Source: an uncultured Alphaproteobacteria bacterium (lineage in GTDB: Bacteria > Pseudomonadota > Alphaproteobacteria > Pelagibacterales > Pelagibacteraceae). From it: a DNA stretch of 32,950 nucleotides. The DNA lies in assembly GCA_903869725.1 (NCBI GenBank), contig CAIQAD010000029.1, forward strand, positions 1 to 32,950, given 5' to 3'. The notes below the pieces were generated by a model that worked only from the letters and a program-made list of their open reading frames with translations, was not told the origin of the DNA and ran no database searches. Of this stretch, positions 25,817 through 32,950 are shown one piece after another (position 1 is the first letter of the stretch; each line of letters opens with the position of its first letter). A program made the translations under genes and the position numbers.

Positions 25817-26257
25817 ATGTTTATATCAACTTACGAAAACAAATTAGATGTGAAAGGAAGAGTTTCTGTGCCAGCTAGTTTTCGTTCGCACCTTTCAAGT
25901 TTAGGATATAATAGTGTGGTTTGTTACCCGTCATTTACAAATGCTTCAGTTGAATTTTGTCCACAAAATAGAATTGAAAGATTAAGTGAAAGCATTGACC
26001 ATCTAAGTCCATTCGAAGAAAACAGAGACGTTTTTGCAACCTCAATTCTTGCAGATAGTTTTCAACTAAATTTTGATTCTGACGGAAGAATTGTTTTGCC
26101 AAAAAAACTTTTAGATCATTCAGGTATCAAAGATAAAGTAGTTTTTGTAGGACAAGGAAAAACATTTCAAATGTGGGAACCACAAAAATTTTCGAAATTT
26201 AGAAATGAAGTAAGAAAAAAAGCAAAGACATTAAGATCAGACTTAAAATGGTCTTAG
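25817..26257 (+). CDS. mraZ: MraZ transcriptional regulator of the dcw operon
   Basis: A 146-residue AbrB-like ring-forming DNA-binding protein that represses the division/cell-wall operon in E. coli. Both repeats carry the DxxxR signature: DVKGR at 11-15 and DSDGR at 87-91. Length is typical. It leads the operon, with 34 bp to ftsZ. The ribosome-binding site is weak. Putative operator repeats lie upstream. Confidence 0.95.
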   Translation: MFISTYENKLDVKGRVSVPASFRSHLSSLGYNSVVCYPSFTNASVEFCPQNRIERLSESIDHLSPFEENRDVFATSILADSFQLNFDSDGRIVLPKKLLDHSGIKDKVVFVGQGKTFQMWEPQKFSKFRNEVRKKAKTLRSDLKWS

Positions 26258-26291
26258 TGAATATAAATAAATAACAATAACGGAGAAAAAA

Positions 26292-27761
26292 ATGACAATA
26301 AAAATAAATGTACCTGAACTTAAAGAATTAAAACCAAGAATAGTTGTTCTTGGTGTGGGCGGCGCAGGTGGCAATGCAATTAATAATATGATTGAGCAAG
26401 GTATACAAGGTGTAGAGTTTGTAGCCGCAAATACAGACGCACAAGCTTTGAAATATAATAAAGCTGGTTATAAAATTCAACTTGGTACAAATTTAACTAG
26501 AGGTTTAGGAGCTGGTGCAAAATCAGATATAGGACAAGCTGCAGCAGAAGAAACTTTAAATGAATTAATTAATTTATTACAAGGCGCTAATATGGTTTTT
26601 ATCACTGCTGGAATGGGTGGAGGAACGGGAACTGGAGCAGCACCAGTAATAGCAAGAGCAGCTAAAGATTTAAATTTATTAACAGTTGCAGTTGTTACAA
26701 AGCCTTTTATATTTGAAGGACCCGGCAGATTAAAAGTTGCTGAAAGAGGATTAGAAGAATTGAAAAAATATGTTGATACTAGCATTATAATTCCTAATCA
26801 AAATTTATTTAAAGTAGCTAATGAAAAAACTACTTTCCCTCAAGCTTTTAAGATGGCTGATAACGTTTTAATGCAAGGCGTTAGAGGAGTAACTGATTTA
26901 ATTGTTAAACCAGGTCTTATTAATCTAGATTTTGCAGATATTGAGACAGTAATGAAAGGTATGGGCAAAGCTATGATGGGAACTGGAGAGGCAGAAGGAG
27001 ACAAGAGAGCAATTATGTCTGCTGAAGCTGCATTAATGAATCCTTTAATTGATGATTATTCTCTAAAAGGAGCAAAAGGTCTTCTTATTAATATTTCAGG
27101 TGGAAATGACATTACTCTTTTTGAAGTAGATGAAGCGGCAAATAAAATAAGAGCAGAAGTAGACTCCTCTGCTGAAATTTTAGTTGGATCAACTTTTGAA
27201 GAAGGATTAGGTGGGAAAATGAGAGTGTCAATAGTTGCAACTGGTTTAGGTGGCGAACTTGCATTAAATAATAAACCTGTAGTTAGCATGATGAGACATA
27301 TTAATAATAGAAATAATGGTTACAGCACTTCTTATAACCGACAACAGGAAGCTTTTGTTCCAAATTACGTTGCTCATCATAATTCACCAAGAGCAATGAC
27401 AAGTGGAGCAAATGCGCTTGATATGTATCAGGATATTAAAAATGAAACACAAATTAATTCTGAATCGCATATACAAAATCATCAAGAGAAAAACTCTATT
27501 ATTGCACAAGAAAATTTAGTGCAAAATAACAATGAAACACATGGAGTTAAGTTAGAAAATTTTAGTGCAATAACTGAAGAAGAAAATAAAAAGATATCAG
27601 ATGAAGTTGATTCTTTCCCTAAGTTGTTCTCAGAAGATGAAAATCTTAATAATAATGAAGAAAATTCTTCACAATTTTTTAAAGATTTAGGACACGATCT
27701 TACTGATGAAGAAAAATCTGATCTAGAAATACCTGCGTTTCTAAGAAGACAAACAAACTAA
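26292..27761 (+). CDS. ftsZ: Cell division GTPase FtsZ
   Basis: Tubulin-like GTPase of 489 residues forming the division ring. The N-terminal nucleotide site has GVGGAGGNA at 21-29 and the tubulin signature GGGTGTG at 109-115. The T7 synergy region includes [15 protein letters not shown]-terminal linker of about 150 residues, rich in Asn, Glu and Ser, leads to the conserved tail peptide [11 protein letters not shown], the site that binds FtsA and other partners. GGAG lies 7 nt upstream of the ATG. Its position between mraZ and rsmH is unusual: in most bacteria with a dcw cluster ftsZ is at the far end, after ftsQ and ftsA. Confidence 0.97.
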   Translation: MTIKINVPELKELKPRIVVLGVGGAGGNAINNMIEQGIQGVEFVAANTDAQALKYNKAGYKIQLGTNLTRGLGAGAKSDIGQAAAEETLNELINLLQGANMVFITAGMGGGTGTGAAPVIARAAKDLNLLTVAVVTKPFIFEGPGRLKVAERGLEELKKYVDTSIIIPNQNLFKVANEKTTFPQAFKMADNVLMQGVRGVTDLIVKPGLINLDFADIETVMKGMGKAMMGTGEAEGDKRAIMSAEAALMNPLIDDYSLKGAKGLLINISGGNDITLFEVDEAANKIRAEVDSSAEILVGSTFEEGLGGKMRVSIVATGLGGELALNNKPVVSMMRHINNRNNGYSTSYNRQQEAFVPNYVAHHNSPRAMTSGANALDMYQDIKNETQINSESHIQNHQEKNSIIAQENLVQNNNETHGVKLENFSAITEEENKKISDEVDSFPKLFSEDENLNNNEENSSQFFKDLGHDLTDEEKSDLEIPAFLRRQTN

Positions 27762-27768
27762 ATAATAT

Positions 27769-27784
27769 AGAAAAATTTTTTCTA
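27769..27784. repeat. 16-bp perfect palindrome abutting the rsmH start
   Basis: TAGAAAAATTTTTCTA reads the same on both strands and ends at the base before the rsmH ATG. It fills most of the 23-bp ftsZ-rsmH gap and leaves no Shine-Dalgarno. As RNA it cannot form a loop-free hairpin tightly, so it may matter as DNA, or simply reflect AT-rich composition. Confidence 0.6.
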
Positions 27785-27818
27785 ATGTCACTGGAATACG
27801 ATCATATTCCAGTGATGT
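27785..27818 (+). promoter_or_regulatory. Hairpin sequestering the rsmH start codon
   Basis: TCACTGGAATA (27788-27798) and TATTCCAGTGA (27805-27815) are perfectly complementary over 11 bp, with loop CGATCA. In RNA the stem can grow by G-U, U-G and A-U pairs at its base, taking in all three bases of the rsmH ATG (27785-27787 with 27816-27818). There is no T-run after it, so it is not a standard terminator. It lies at the boundary between ftsZ, a protein needed in thousands of copies, and the low-abundance downstream proteins, so it may reduce translation or stop 3' decay of the ftsZ message. The role is inference. Confidence 0.7.
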
Positions 27819-28798
27819 TAGAAGAGGTAAATCAAATATTGCATCCTTATGAAAAAGGACTTTATATAGATTGTACATTCGGCGCAGGTGGTTACACAAA
27901 AAATATATTAAAAAATAAAGAAGTCTCAGTTATTAGTATCGATCGGGATGAAAATATTAAAATTTTTTCAAAAGAGATCTTAAAAAAAAACTCAAATCGT
28001 TTTAAATTAATTATTGATAAATTTAGCAATTTAGAAGAAATTTTAAAAAAAGAAACAAATCCGCCAACAGCGATTATATTTGATCTTGGCGTGTCTTCTT
28101 TACAAATCGACAATCCGGAAAGAGGATTTTCCTATAAAAATCATGGATTATTAAAAATGACTATGGGTAACAATAATATTAATGCTTTTGATATTGTAAA
28201 TAAATGTAGTCAGGAAAGATTAAGGGATATTTTTTGGTTTTTTGGCGAAGAGAGAGAGGCAAATCTTATTGCAAAATTAATTGTGCAGAAAAGAGAAGAT
28301 AAAGAAATTGAAACAACTAAAGAATTAGCGGAAATAATATTAAGAGCTAAAAGATACAAAAATAAACAAAGCAAAAAAGATTGTTGTGCAAAAGTTTTTC
28401 AGGCAATTAGAATGGTCGTTAATCAAGAATTAACTGAAATTTATAAAGGTTTAATTAGTGCAATTAATGTTTTATCGAAAAATGGTAAAATTATAGTTGT
28501 TACCTTCCATTCTATTGAAGATAAGTTAGTAAAAAAAATTTTTGATTATTTTTCTAATCAAAAAAAAGGAGTATCTAGATATCTTCCTGAATCTGAAAAT
28601 AAAAAAAATTCAAATATTATTAAACTTATTAATAAAAAAGTCTTAATACCTTCTAAAAAAGAATTAGAAAAAAACAATAGGTCAAGATCTGCAAAATTAA
28701 GATCGGTTATTAAAATAAATGATATAAATTTTAAAATAGATAGATCTTTTTTAAATTTTGAGAAATTTTTTGAAATAGAAGAAAATTGCTATGCCTAA
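27785..28798 (+). CDS. rsmH: 16S rRNA (cytosine(1402)-N4)-methyltransferase
   Basis: SAM-dependent methyltransferase of 337 residues (formerly MraW) that modifies C1402 in the ribosomal decoding centre. Family blocks: HIPVMLEEV at the N terminus, the SAM-binding DCTFGAGGYTKNIL at about 29-42, FDLGVSSLQIDNPERGFSY, KVFQAIRMVVNQEL and VVTFHSIEDKLVK. The conserved HIPVML starts at residue 7, which fixes the ATG at 27785 despite the lack of an SD. The first ten codons also encode a strong hairpin. It overlaps ftsL by 8 nt (ATGCCTAA). Confidence 0.96.
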   Translation: MSLEYDHIPVMLEEVNQILHPYEKGLYIDCTFGAGGYTKNILKNKEVSVISIDRDENIKIFSKEILKKNSNRFKLIIDKFSNLEEILKKETNPPTAIIFDLGVSSLQIDNPERGFSYKNHGLLKMTMGNNNINAFDIVNKCSQERLRDIFWFFGEEREANLIAKLIVQKREDKEIETTKELAEIILRAKRYKNKQSKKDCCAKVFQAIRMVVNQELTEIYKGLISAINVLSKNGKIIVVTFHSIEDKLVKKIFDYFSNQKKGVSRYLPESENKKNSNIIKLINKKVLIPSKKELEKNNRSRSAKLRSVIKINDINFKIDRSFLNFEKFFEIEENCYA

Positions 28799-29057
28799 AA
28801 AAATTATAATCATGTGTTCTCTTATTATATTTGGAACTATTTTTATTTCATTTATTAAAAATAAAACAAAAGAAATTGAGAAACAAATATTAATTCTTAA
28901 TAAAGAAAATGAAGAATTAATTATTAAATTAAAAAATGAAAAATTAGAAAATGATTATTTGTCTTCCCCTGAAATAATAAAAGAATTAGCAAAAAAATTT
29001 TTACCCAAAGATTATGTAGAAATGAATAAGTCGCAATTTAAATATTTAAATGATTAA
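28791..29057 (+). CDS. ftsL: FtsL-like division protein
   Basis: A small bitopic membrane protein of 88 residues: short cytoplasmic N terminus, membrane helix at about 4-21, then a coiled coil at about 25-55 rich in Glu, Lys and Leu. Sequence conservation in this family is low, so the call rests on topology, size and position between rsmH and ftsI, where ftsL always lies. FtsL forms a complex with FtsB and FtsQ that activates FtsWI septal synthesis. Both junctions are 8-nt overlaps. It is short compared with the roughly 120 residues of E. coli FtsL. Confidence 0.8.
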   Translation: MPKKIIIMCSLIIFGTIFISFIKNKTKEIEKQILILNKENEELIIKLKNEKLENDYLSSPEIIKELAKKFLPKDYVEMNKSQFKYLND

Positions 29058-30753
29058 AGATAAAAATAAAAAAAATAATTTTTATTACTCGAACGATTCT
29101 AATAAGAATGAATCTGCTTTTTCTGATGTTAGTTTAATTTTGAAAAATAGAATTAATATTGTACTAAAAAGCTTTTTAATTATTATTTCTATTATTTTAG
29201 TTAGATTGCTATATCTTGGATTTAGTCATACTAATGAGATTAATTTTGATAATTTTATTTCAGAAAAAGATTACAATACAAGATTAAATATTGTTGATCG
29301 CTCAAATCTATTAATAGCAACAAGTGTAGACGTATATGATCTTGTTCTAAAAGTCGACAAAGCACGTAATTTATCAGAATTATTGGCAAAGTTAAAAAAA
29401 GAAAAAGAATTTAAAAATATTAACGTTGAAGAAATCAAAAAAGAAAGTTTATTAAAAAAAAGAATAGTATTAAAAAAAAAATTAGATCCGGAAGAGTATA
29501 AAAAAGCTGTTTTGCTTGGTGAACCTTCTCTCGAGTTAAATAAAAGACAGGTAAGAATTTACCCTCAAAGAAATTTATTTAGTCATGTTTTAGGACAAAT
29601 TGACGATGACTACAAAGGTATCTCAGGGATAGAAAGTTATTTTAATAGTAAAATTCTTAATACAACTGATCCTAGCAGTACATTTCAAATTACTTTAGAT
29701 TCTGTAATTCAATCTCAAATTAGACAAGAACTTTTAGAAGCAATAAATACATATTCTTCTAAGGGTGCAGCTGCACTTTTGATGAATGTTAATTCTGGTG
29801 AAATTATATCTCTAGTATCTTTACCTGACTTTGATCCAAATAGAAGAGAATCGTTAAATGATAATAAATTTTTTAATAAAATTACTTTAGGAACATATGA
29901 ATTGGGATCCGTATTTAAAAGTTTTGTAATTGCAGACGCTTTAGAATTAAAATTAGTAGATGAAAATACAATATTTGAAAATTTACAAAGCAAAACTTAT
30001 TGCGGAAATAAAGTATTCCATGAACATGATAAAAAAATTAAAAATTTAACTACTTCAGAAATTTTAATTAAATCATCCAATGTTGGTGCAATGTTAATAG
30101 GAGAAAAAGTAAATAAAGAGAGATATAAAAATTTTTTGACAAAAATAGGTTTATTTGATTTGCCCTCAGTCGAAATTCCTGAAAAAACTAAACCTTTAAA
30201 TGTAAATTGGTCTGAGTGTACATTAGACACAGCATCTTATGGACACGGAATAAGCACAACTCCAATTCAATTGGCATCAGCCTACGCTACTTTAGTAAAT
30301 GGAGGTTATAAAATTTATCCTACATTAATTAAGAAAAAAAACTCACATAAACAAGAACGGATTATTTCGTCAGACACAAGTTCACGAATGATTAAAATGT
30401 TAAGAAGAGTAGTGGATAAGACTGATCCAGCAGAAGGCACTGGAAGAAAAGCAGATATCAGTGGTTATTCAGTTATTGGAAAAACAGGAACAGCCGATAA
30501 ACCTGCAAAAGATACAAAAGGTTATACTCATCAATATATCAGCGTATTTGTTGCAATTTATCCTGAGGAAAAGCCTGAAAATTTGCTATTAATTATGATT
30601 GATGAGCCAAAGTCATCGATTACTAAGGGCATTTACCGAACAGAGTCTGCATGGAATGCTGTTCCTGTAGCAGGGTCAATTATAAAGAAAATTGGACCAA
30701 TATTAGCAGAAAAAAATTATAATATCGCTTTTAATGTCAAACAAGATAAATAA
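29050..30753 (+). CDS. ftsI: Septal peptidoglycan transpeptidase FtsI (PBP3)
   Basis: Class B penicillin-binding protein of 567 residues crosslinking septal peptidoglycan. A cytoplasmic tail of about 38 residues precedes one membrane helix (39-57). The periplasmic dimerisation domain includes RNLFSHVLGQID. The transpeptidase has nucleophile Ser287 and Lys290 (SVFK), Ser342-x-Asn344, and the KTG at 478-480. It overlaps ftsL by 8 nt and murE by 20 nt. All active-site motifs are intact; SVFK is a normal SxxK variant. Confidence 0.96.
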   Translation: MIKDKNKKNNFYYSNDSNKNESAFSDVSLILKNRINIVLKSFLIIISIILVRLLYLGFSHTNEINFDNFISEKDYNTRLNIVDRSNLLIATSVDVYDLVLKVDKARNLSELLAKLKKEKEFKNINVEEIKKESLLKKRIVLKKKLDPEEYKKAVLLGEPSLELNKRQVRIYPQRNLFSHVLGQIDDDYKGISGIESYFNSKILNTTDPSSTFQITLDSVIQSQIRQELLEAINTYSSKGAAALLMNVNSGEIISLVSLPDFDPNRRESLNDNKFFNKITLGTYELGSVFKSFVIADALELKLVDENTIFENLQSKTYCGNKVFHEHDKKIKNLTTSEILIKSSNVGAMLIGEKVNKERYKNFLTKIGLFDLPSVEIPEKTKPLNVNWSECTLDTASYGHGISTTPIQLASAYATLVNGGYKIYPTLIKKKNSHKQERIISSDTSSRMIKMLRRVVDKTDPAEGTGRKADISGYSVIGKTGTADKPAKDTKGYTHQYISVFVAIYPEEKPENLLLIMIDEPKSSITKGIYRTESAWNAVPVAGSIIKKIGPILAEKNYNIAFNVKQDK

Positions 30754-32134
30754 ATTTATTAATTATAAAGACTACAATCTTTCAATTAATTCCCAAAAAG
30801 TCAAAAAAAACGATATTTTTTTTGCAATTCAAGGAACAAAGGATTCAGGAAATAATTATATTAACGAAGCTATAAAAAAAAAATCTTCTGTAATAGTTTC
30901 TGATAAAAAAATAACAAATTATAAAAGTGTTAGAGTAAAAAATGTTAGAAAATTTCTAGCCAAAATTTGTTCTTTAAAATATTTTAATAAGCCTAAAAAT
31001 ATTATTGCGGTTACTGGTACAAATGGCAAATCATCAGTAGCTCATTATCATTATCAAATCTTAAAGTTAAATAATATTTCATCATCAAGTATTGGAACTT
31101 TAGGAATATTTTACAATAATAATTACAAAAAAACAGATCTTACAACGCCAGATGTAGTTACCTTGCATAAAGAACTTAATTATCTAAAAAAAATTAAAGT
31201 TGATAATGTTTGCATTGAGGCATCAAGTCACGGACTTAACCAAGAGCGATTATCTGAAATTAATTTTAAAGCAGCTATTTTTACTAACTTTACTCAAGAT
31301 CATTTAGATTATCATAAAACTTTAAATAAATATTTAAAAGCTAAACTTTATTTGTTTACTCATTTACTAAACAACAGGTCATTTGCTATTACTGATAGCG
31401 ATATTCCTGAATATGCAAAAATAAAAAAAATTTGTAAAAAACGAAAAATTAAAGTTCTGTCATTTGGAAAATTTGGCAATACAATAAAATTAATTTTTCA
31501 TAAATATAGTTCTCAGTATCAAATAATTAAAATTAATTTTTTAGGAAAAATTTATCAATTAAAAATAAATTTAATCGGAAACTTTCAGATTAAAAATTTA
31601 TTTTCTTCTATGATCTCTGCTAACTTAATTTTAAACAATACTGATAAAATAATAAATATTATTTCTAAATTAAAAGCTCCAAAAGGAAGAATGGAGATAA
31701 TATCAACTAAAAAATCCAAGTTTGTAATAGTTGATTATGCACACACGCCAGATGCATTAAAAAAAAGTTTATTAACTCTTAAAGAGCAATTTAAAAAGAA
31801 AATAGATGTGGTTTTCGGTTGTGGTGGAGATCGAGATAAAAATAAAAGATATAAGATGGGTATCATAGCAGCACGTTTTGCTGATAAAATTTATTTAACT
31901 AATGACAATCCTAGATCTGAAAATCCAATGTCCATTATAAGACAAATTAGAAAAGGGTGTTCTAATTCAACAGTGATATTAGATCGAAAATCTGCAATTA
32001 AAACTGCGATTCAGAGATTATCTAGTTCTGGAATATTATTAATTGCGGGAAAAGGTCATGAGAATTACCAAATTATTGGTAAAAAAAGAAAAAAATTTTC
32101 AGATCAAAAAACTGCAAAATTATATTTAAATTAA
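30734..32134 (+). CDS. murE: UDP-MurNAc-L-Ala-D-Glu--meso-diaminopimelate ligase
   Basis: Cytoplasmic Mur ligase of 466 residues adding the third residue of the peptidoglycan stem peptide. ATP loop VTGTNGKSS at about 93-101; central-domain block EASSHGLNQERL; VDYAHTPDALKKSL; and DNPR at 391-394, the motif that recognises meso-diaminopimelate rather than lysine. The cell wall is therefore predicted to be the Gram-negative meso-DAP type. The ATG lies inside ftsI (20-nt overlap), and the stop is followed immediately by the murF ATG. Slightly short compared with E. coli MurE (495). Confidence 0.95.
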   Translation: MSNKINKFINYKDYNLSINSQKVKKNDIFFAIQGTKDSGNNYINEAIKKKSSVIVSDKKITNYKSVRVKNVRKFLAKICSLKYFNKPKNIIAVTGTNGKSSVAHYHYQILKLNNISSSSIGTLGIFYNNNYKKTDLTTPDVVTLHKELNYLKKIKVDNVCIEASSHGLNQERLSEINFKAAIFTNFTQDHLDYHKTLNKYLKAKLYLFTHLLNNRSFAITDSDIPEYAKIKKICKKRKIKVLSFGKFGNTIKLIFHKYSSQYQIIKINFLGKIYQLKINLIGNFQIKNLFSSMISANLILNNTDKIINIISKLKAPKGRMEIISTKKSKFVIVDYAHTPDALKKSLLTLKEQFKKKIDVVFGCGGDRDKNKRYKMGIIAARFADKIYLTNDNPRSENPMSIIRQIRKGCSNSTVILDRKSAIKTAIQRLSSSGILLIAGKGHENYQIIGKKRKKFSDQKTAKLYLN

Positions 32135-32950
32135 ATGAAAGATTATCTTTTTACAGCCGAAGATATTAATTTAATTTTTAATGCGCATTTGAATAGTAAA
32201 TTAAAATTTAAAAATGTTGCCTTAGACAGTAGAGAAATTAAAGATCATGGAATATTTATTGCATTTAAAGGAAAAAAAAATGATGGTCATAATTTTGTTC
32301 AAAAAATTACTAATAAAAAAAATAATTTAGCGATAGTTTCAAAAAATGCAATTAATAAAAAAAATATTATAAAAGTAAAAAACACATTAGAAGGTTTAAG
32401 AAATTTAGCAGATTATTCTAGACAAAGAAGTAAAACTACTATTATTGCTATTACTGGAAGTTGTGGCAAAACATCTCTTAAAAATTTATTAAGTCATACT
32501 TTAAAAAAATTTGGTTCAACATATGCTCCACCCAAATCATTTAATAACCATATAGGAGTTCCATATGCATTAGCTAACTTATCTCTAAAAAATAAATATG
32601 GAGTTTTTGAAGTCGGAATGAGCTCTAAAGGAGAAATCGACAAACTAGCTTCAATGATTAAACCTGATATTGGAATTATTACTAATATTGGCCCAGCTCA
32701 TTTGGAAAATTTTAAAAATCTTCTCGGTATTTGCAAAGCTAAATCTGAGTTAATAGACTCTATAGAAAAAGGAGGATATATAATTTTAAATAGAGACGAT
32801 AATTTTTTTAATTTTTTAAAAAATAAAGCAAAAAAAAATAATGTTAACGTTATCTCTTTTGGTTTTTTAAAAGCTGATCTTCAGATTAAAAAATCTGTAA
32901 AAAAATTTAATAATAAATTATTAATAAAAGTTAATAATAAAGTTTTAAAA
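32135..32950 (+). CDS. murF: UDP-MurNAc-tripeptide--D-Ala-D-Ala ligase, N-terminal part (cut by window edge)
   Basis: An open frame of 272 codons runs from ATG 32135, directly after the murE stop, to the last base without a stop. The N-terminal domain contains LDSREIKDHGIFIAFKG and HNFVQ, typical of MurE/MurF. The ATP loop TGSCGKTS is at 107-114, followed by the MurF-type block PPKSFNNHIGVPYAL and FEVGMSSKGEI, then TNIGPAHLENF. MurF adds D-Ala-D-Ala to complete the UDP-MurNAc-pentapeptide. Order murE-murF is standard for the dcw cluster. About 40 percent of the expected protein lies beyond the edge. Confidence 0.95.
   Translation, partial: MKDYLFTAEDINLIFNAHLNSKLKFKNVALDSREIKDHGIFIAFKGKKNDGHNFVQKITNKKNNLAIVSKNAINKKNIIKVKNTLEGLRNLADYSRQRSKTTIIAITGSCGKTSLKNLLSHTLKKFGSTYAPPKSFNNHIGVPYALANLSLKNKYGVFEVGMSSKGEIDKLASMIKPDIGIITNIGPAHLENFKNLLGICKAKSELIDSIEKGGYIILNRDDNFFNFLKNKAKKNNVNVISFGFLKADLQIKKSVKKFNNKLLIKVNNKVLK

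Noticed and set aside
1-32950. CRISPR arrays, insertion sequences, prophage or defence genes
   Set aside because: No direct-repeat array, terminal inverted repeats, transposase or phage-like proteins were found; nearly all DNA is accounted for by core genes.

Overview
The window is a gene-dense, AT-rich stretch of chromosome. Base composition, gene content and very tight packing (neighbouring genes mostly overlap or lie 0-50 bp apart) fit a streamlined alphaproteobacterium of the SAR11/Pelagibacterales type. Supporting clues are a marR-ompR pair like the alphaproteobacterial PetP/PetR, an ELM1-family gene, the order yqeY-dnaG-rpoD followed by a CAU tRNA, and the order amidase-rnpB-mraZ. The taxon is an inference; no marker such as 16S rRNA lies in the window. 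I see no mobile element, CRISPR array, prophage or integrase. It reads as core genome.

Layout. 1-2020 (minus): marR-ompR-envZ regulatory operon, with the kinase cut by the left edge. 2104-2985 (plus): divergent ilvE. 2997-8700 (minus): an overlapping five-gene operon uvrB, pteridine-reductase-like SDR, folB, uvrC, pgsA. 8724-9944 (plus): aspC, only 23 bp from uvrB. 9941-10882 (minus): trxB. 10930-12535 (plus): ELM1-type glycosyltransferase-like gene plus a putative 2OG-Fe(II) oxygenase. 12528-16935 (minus): carA-carB. 17057-21205 (plus): yqeY-like gene, dnaG, rpoD. 21251-21327: a CAU tRNA, probably Ile2. 21363-23036 (plus): formate-tetrahydrofolate ligase with a candidate terminator. 23039-24387 (minus): mlaA-mlaC. 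24476-25210 (plus): amidase. 25241-25604: RNase P RNA. 25817-32950 (plus): the division and cell-wall (dcw) operon mraZ, ftsZ, rsmH, ftsL, ftsI, murE, murF, with murF cut by the right edge.

How the genes work together. The right third makes meso-DAP peptidoglycan precursors and the division machinery. The middle holds the replication primase and housekeeping sigma factor, the entry step of pyrimidine and arginine synthesis, and one-carbon (formate/folate) metabolism. The left third joins nucleotide excision repair to folate synthesis and phosphatidylglycerol synthesis in one transcript. MlaA/MlaC serve outer-membrane lipid asymmetry.

Most notable points. A perfect 11-bp hairpin sits on the rsmH start codon just after ftsZ, with a 16-bp palindrome directly upstream. 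ftsZ has moved to second place in the dcw operon. DnaG has lost three of its four zinc ligands. Three divergent gene pairs have overlapping or palindromic -10 boxes, one of them predicting leaderless messages on both sides. A 10-bp-periodic CCCA/TGGG repeat upstream of mraZ looks like a MraZ operator. I found no wholly new multi-gene system; the interest is in regulatory architecture and variant housekeeping proteins.
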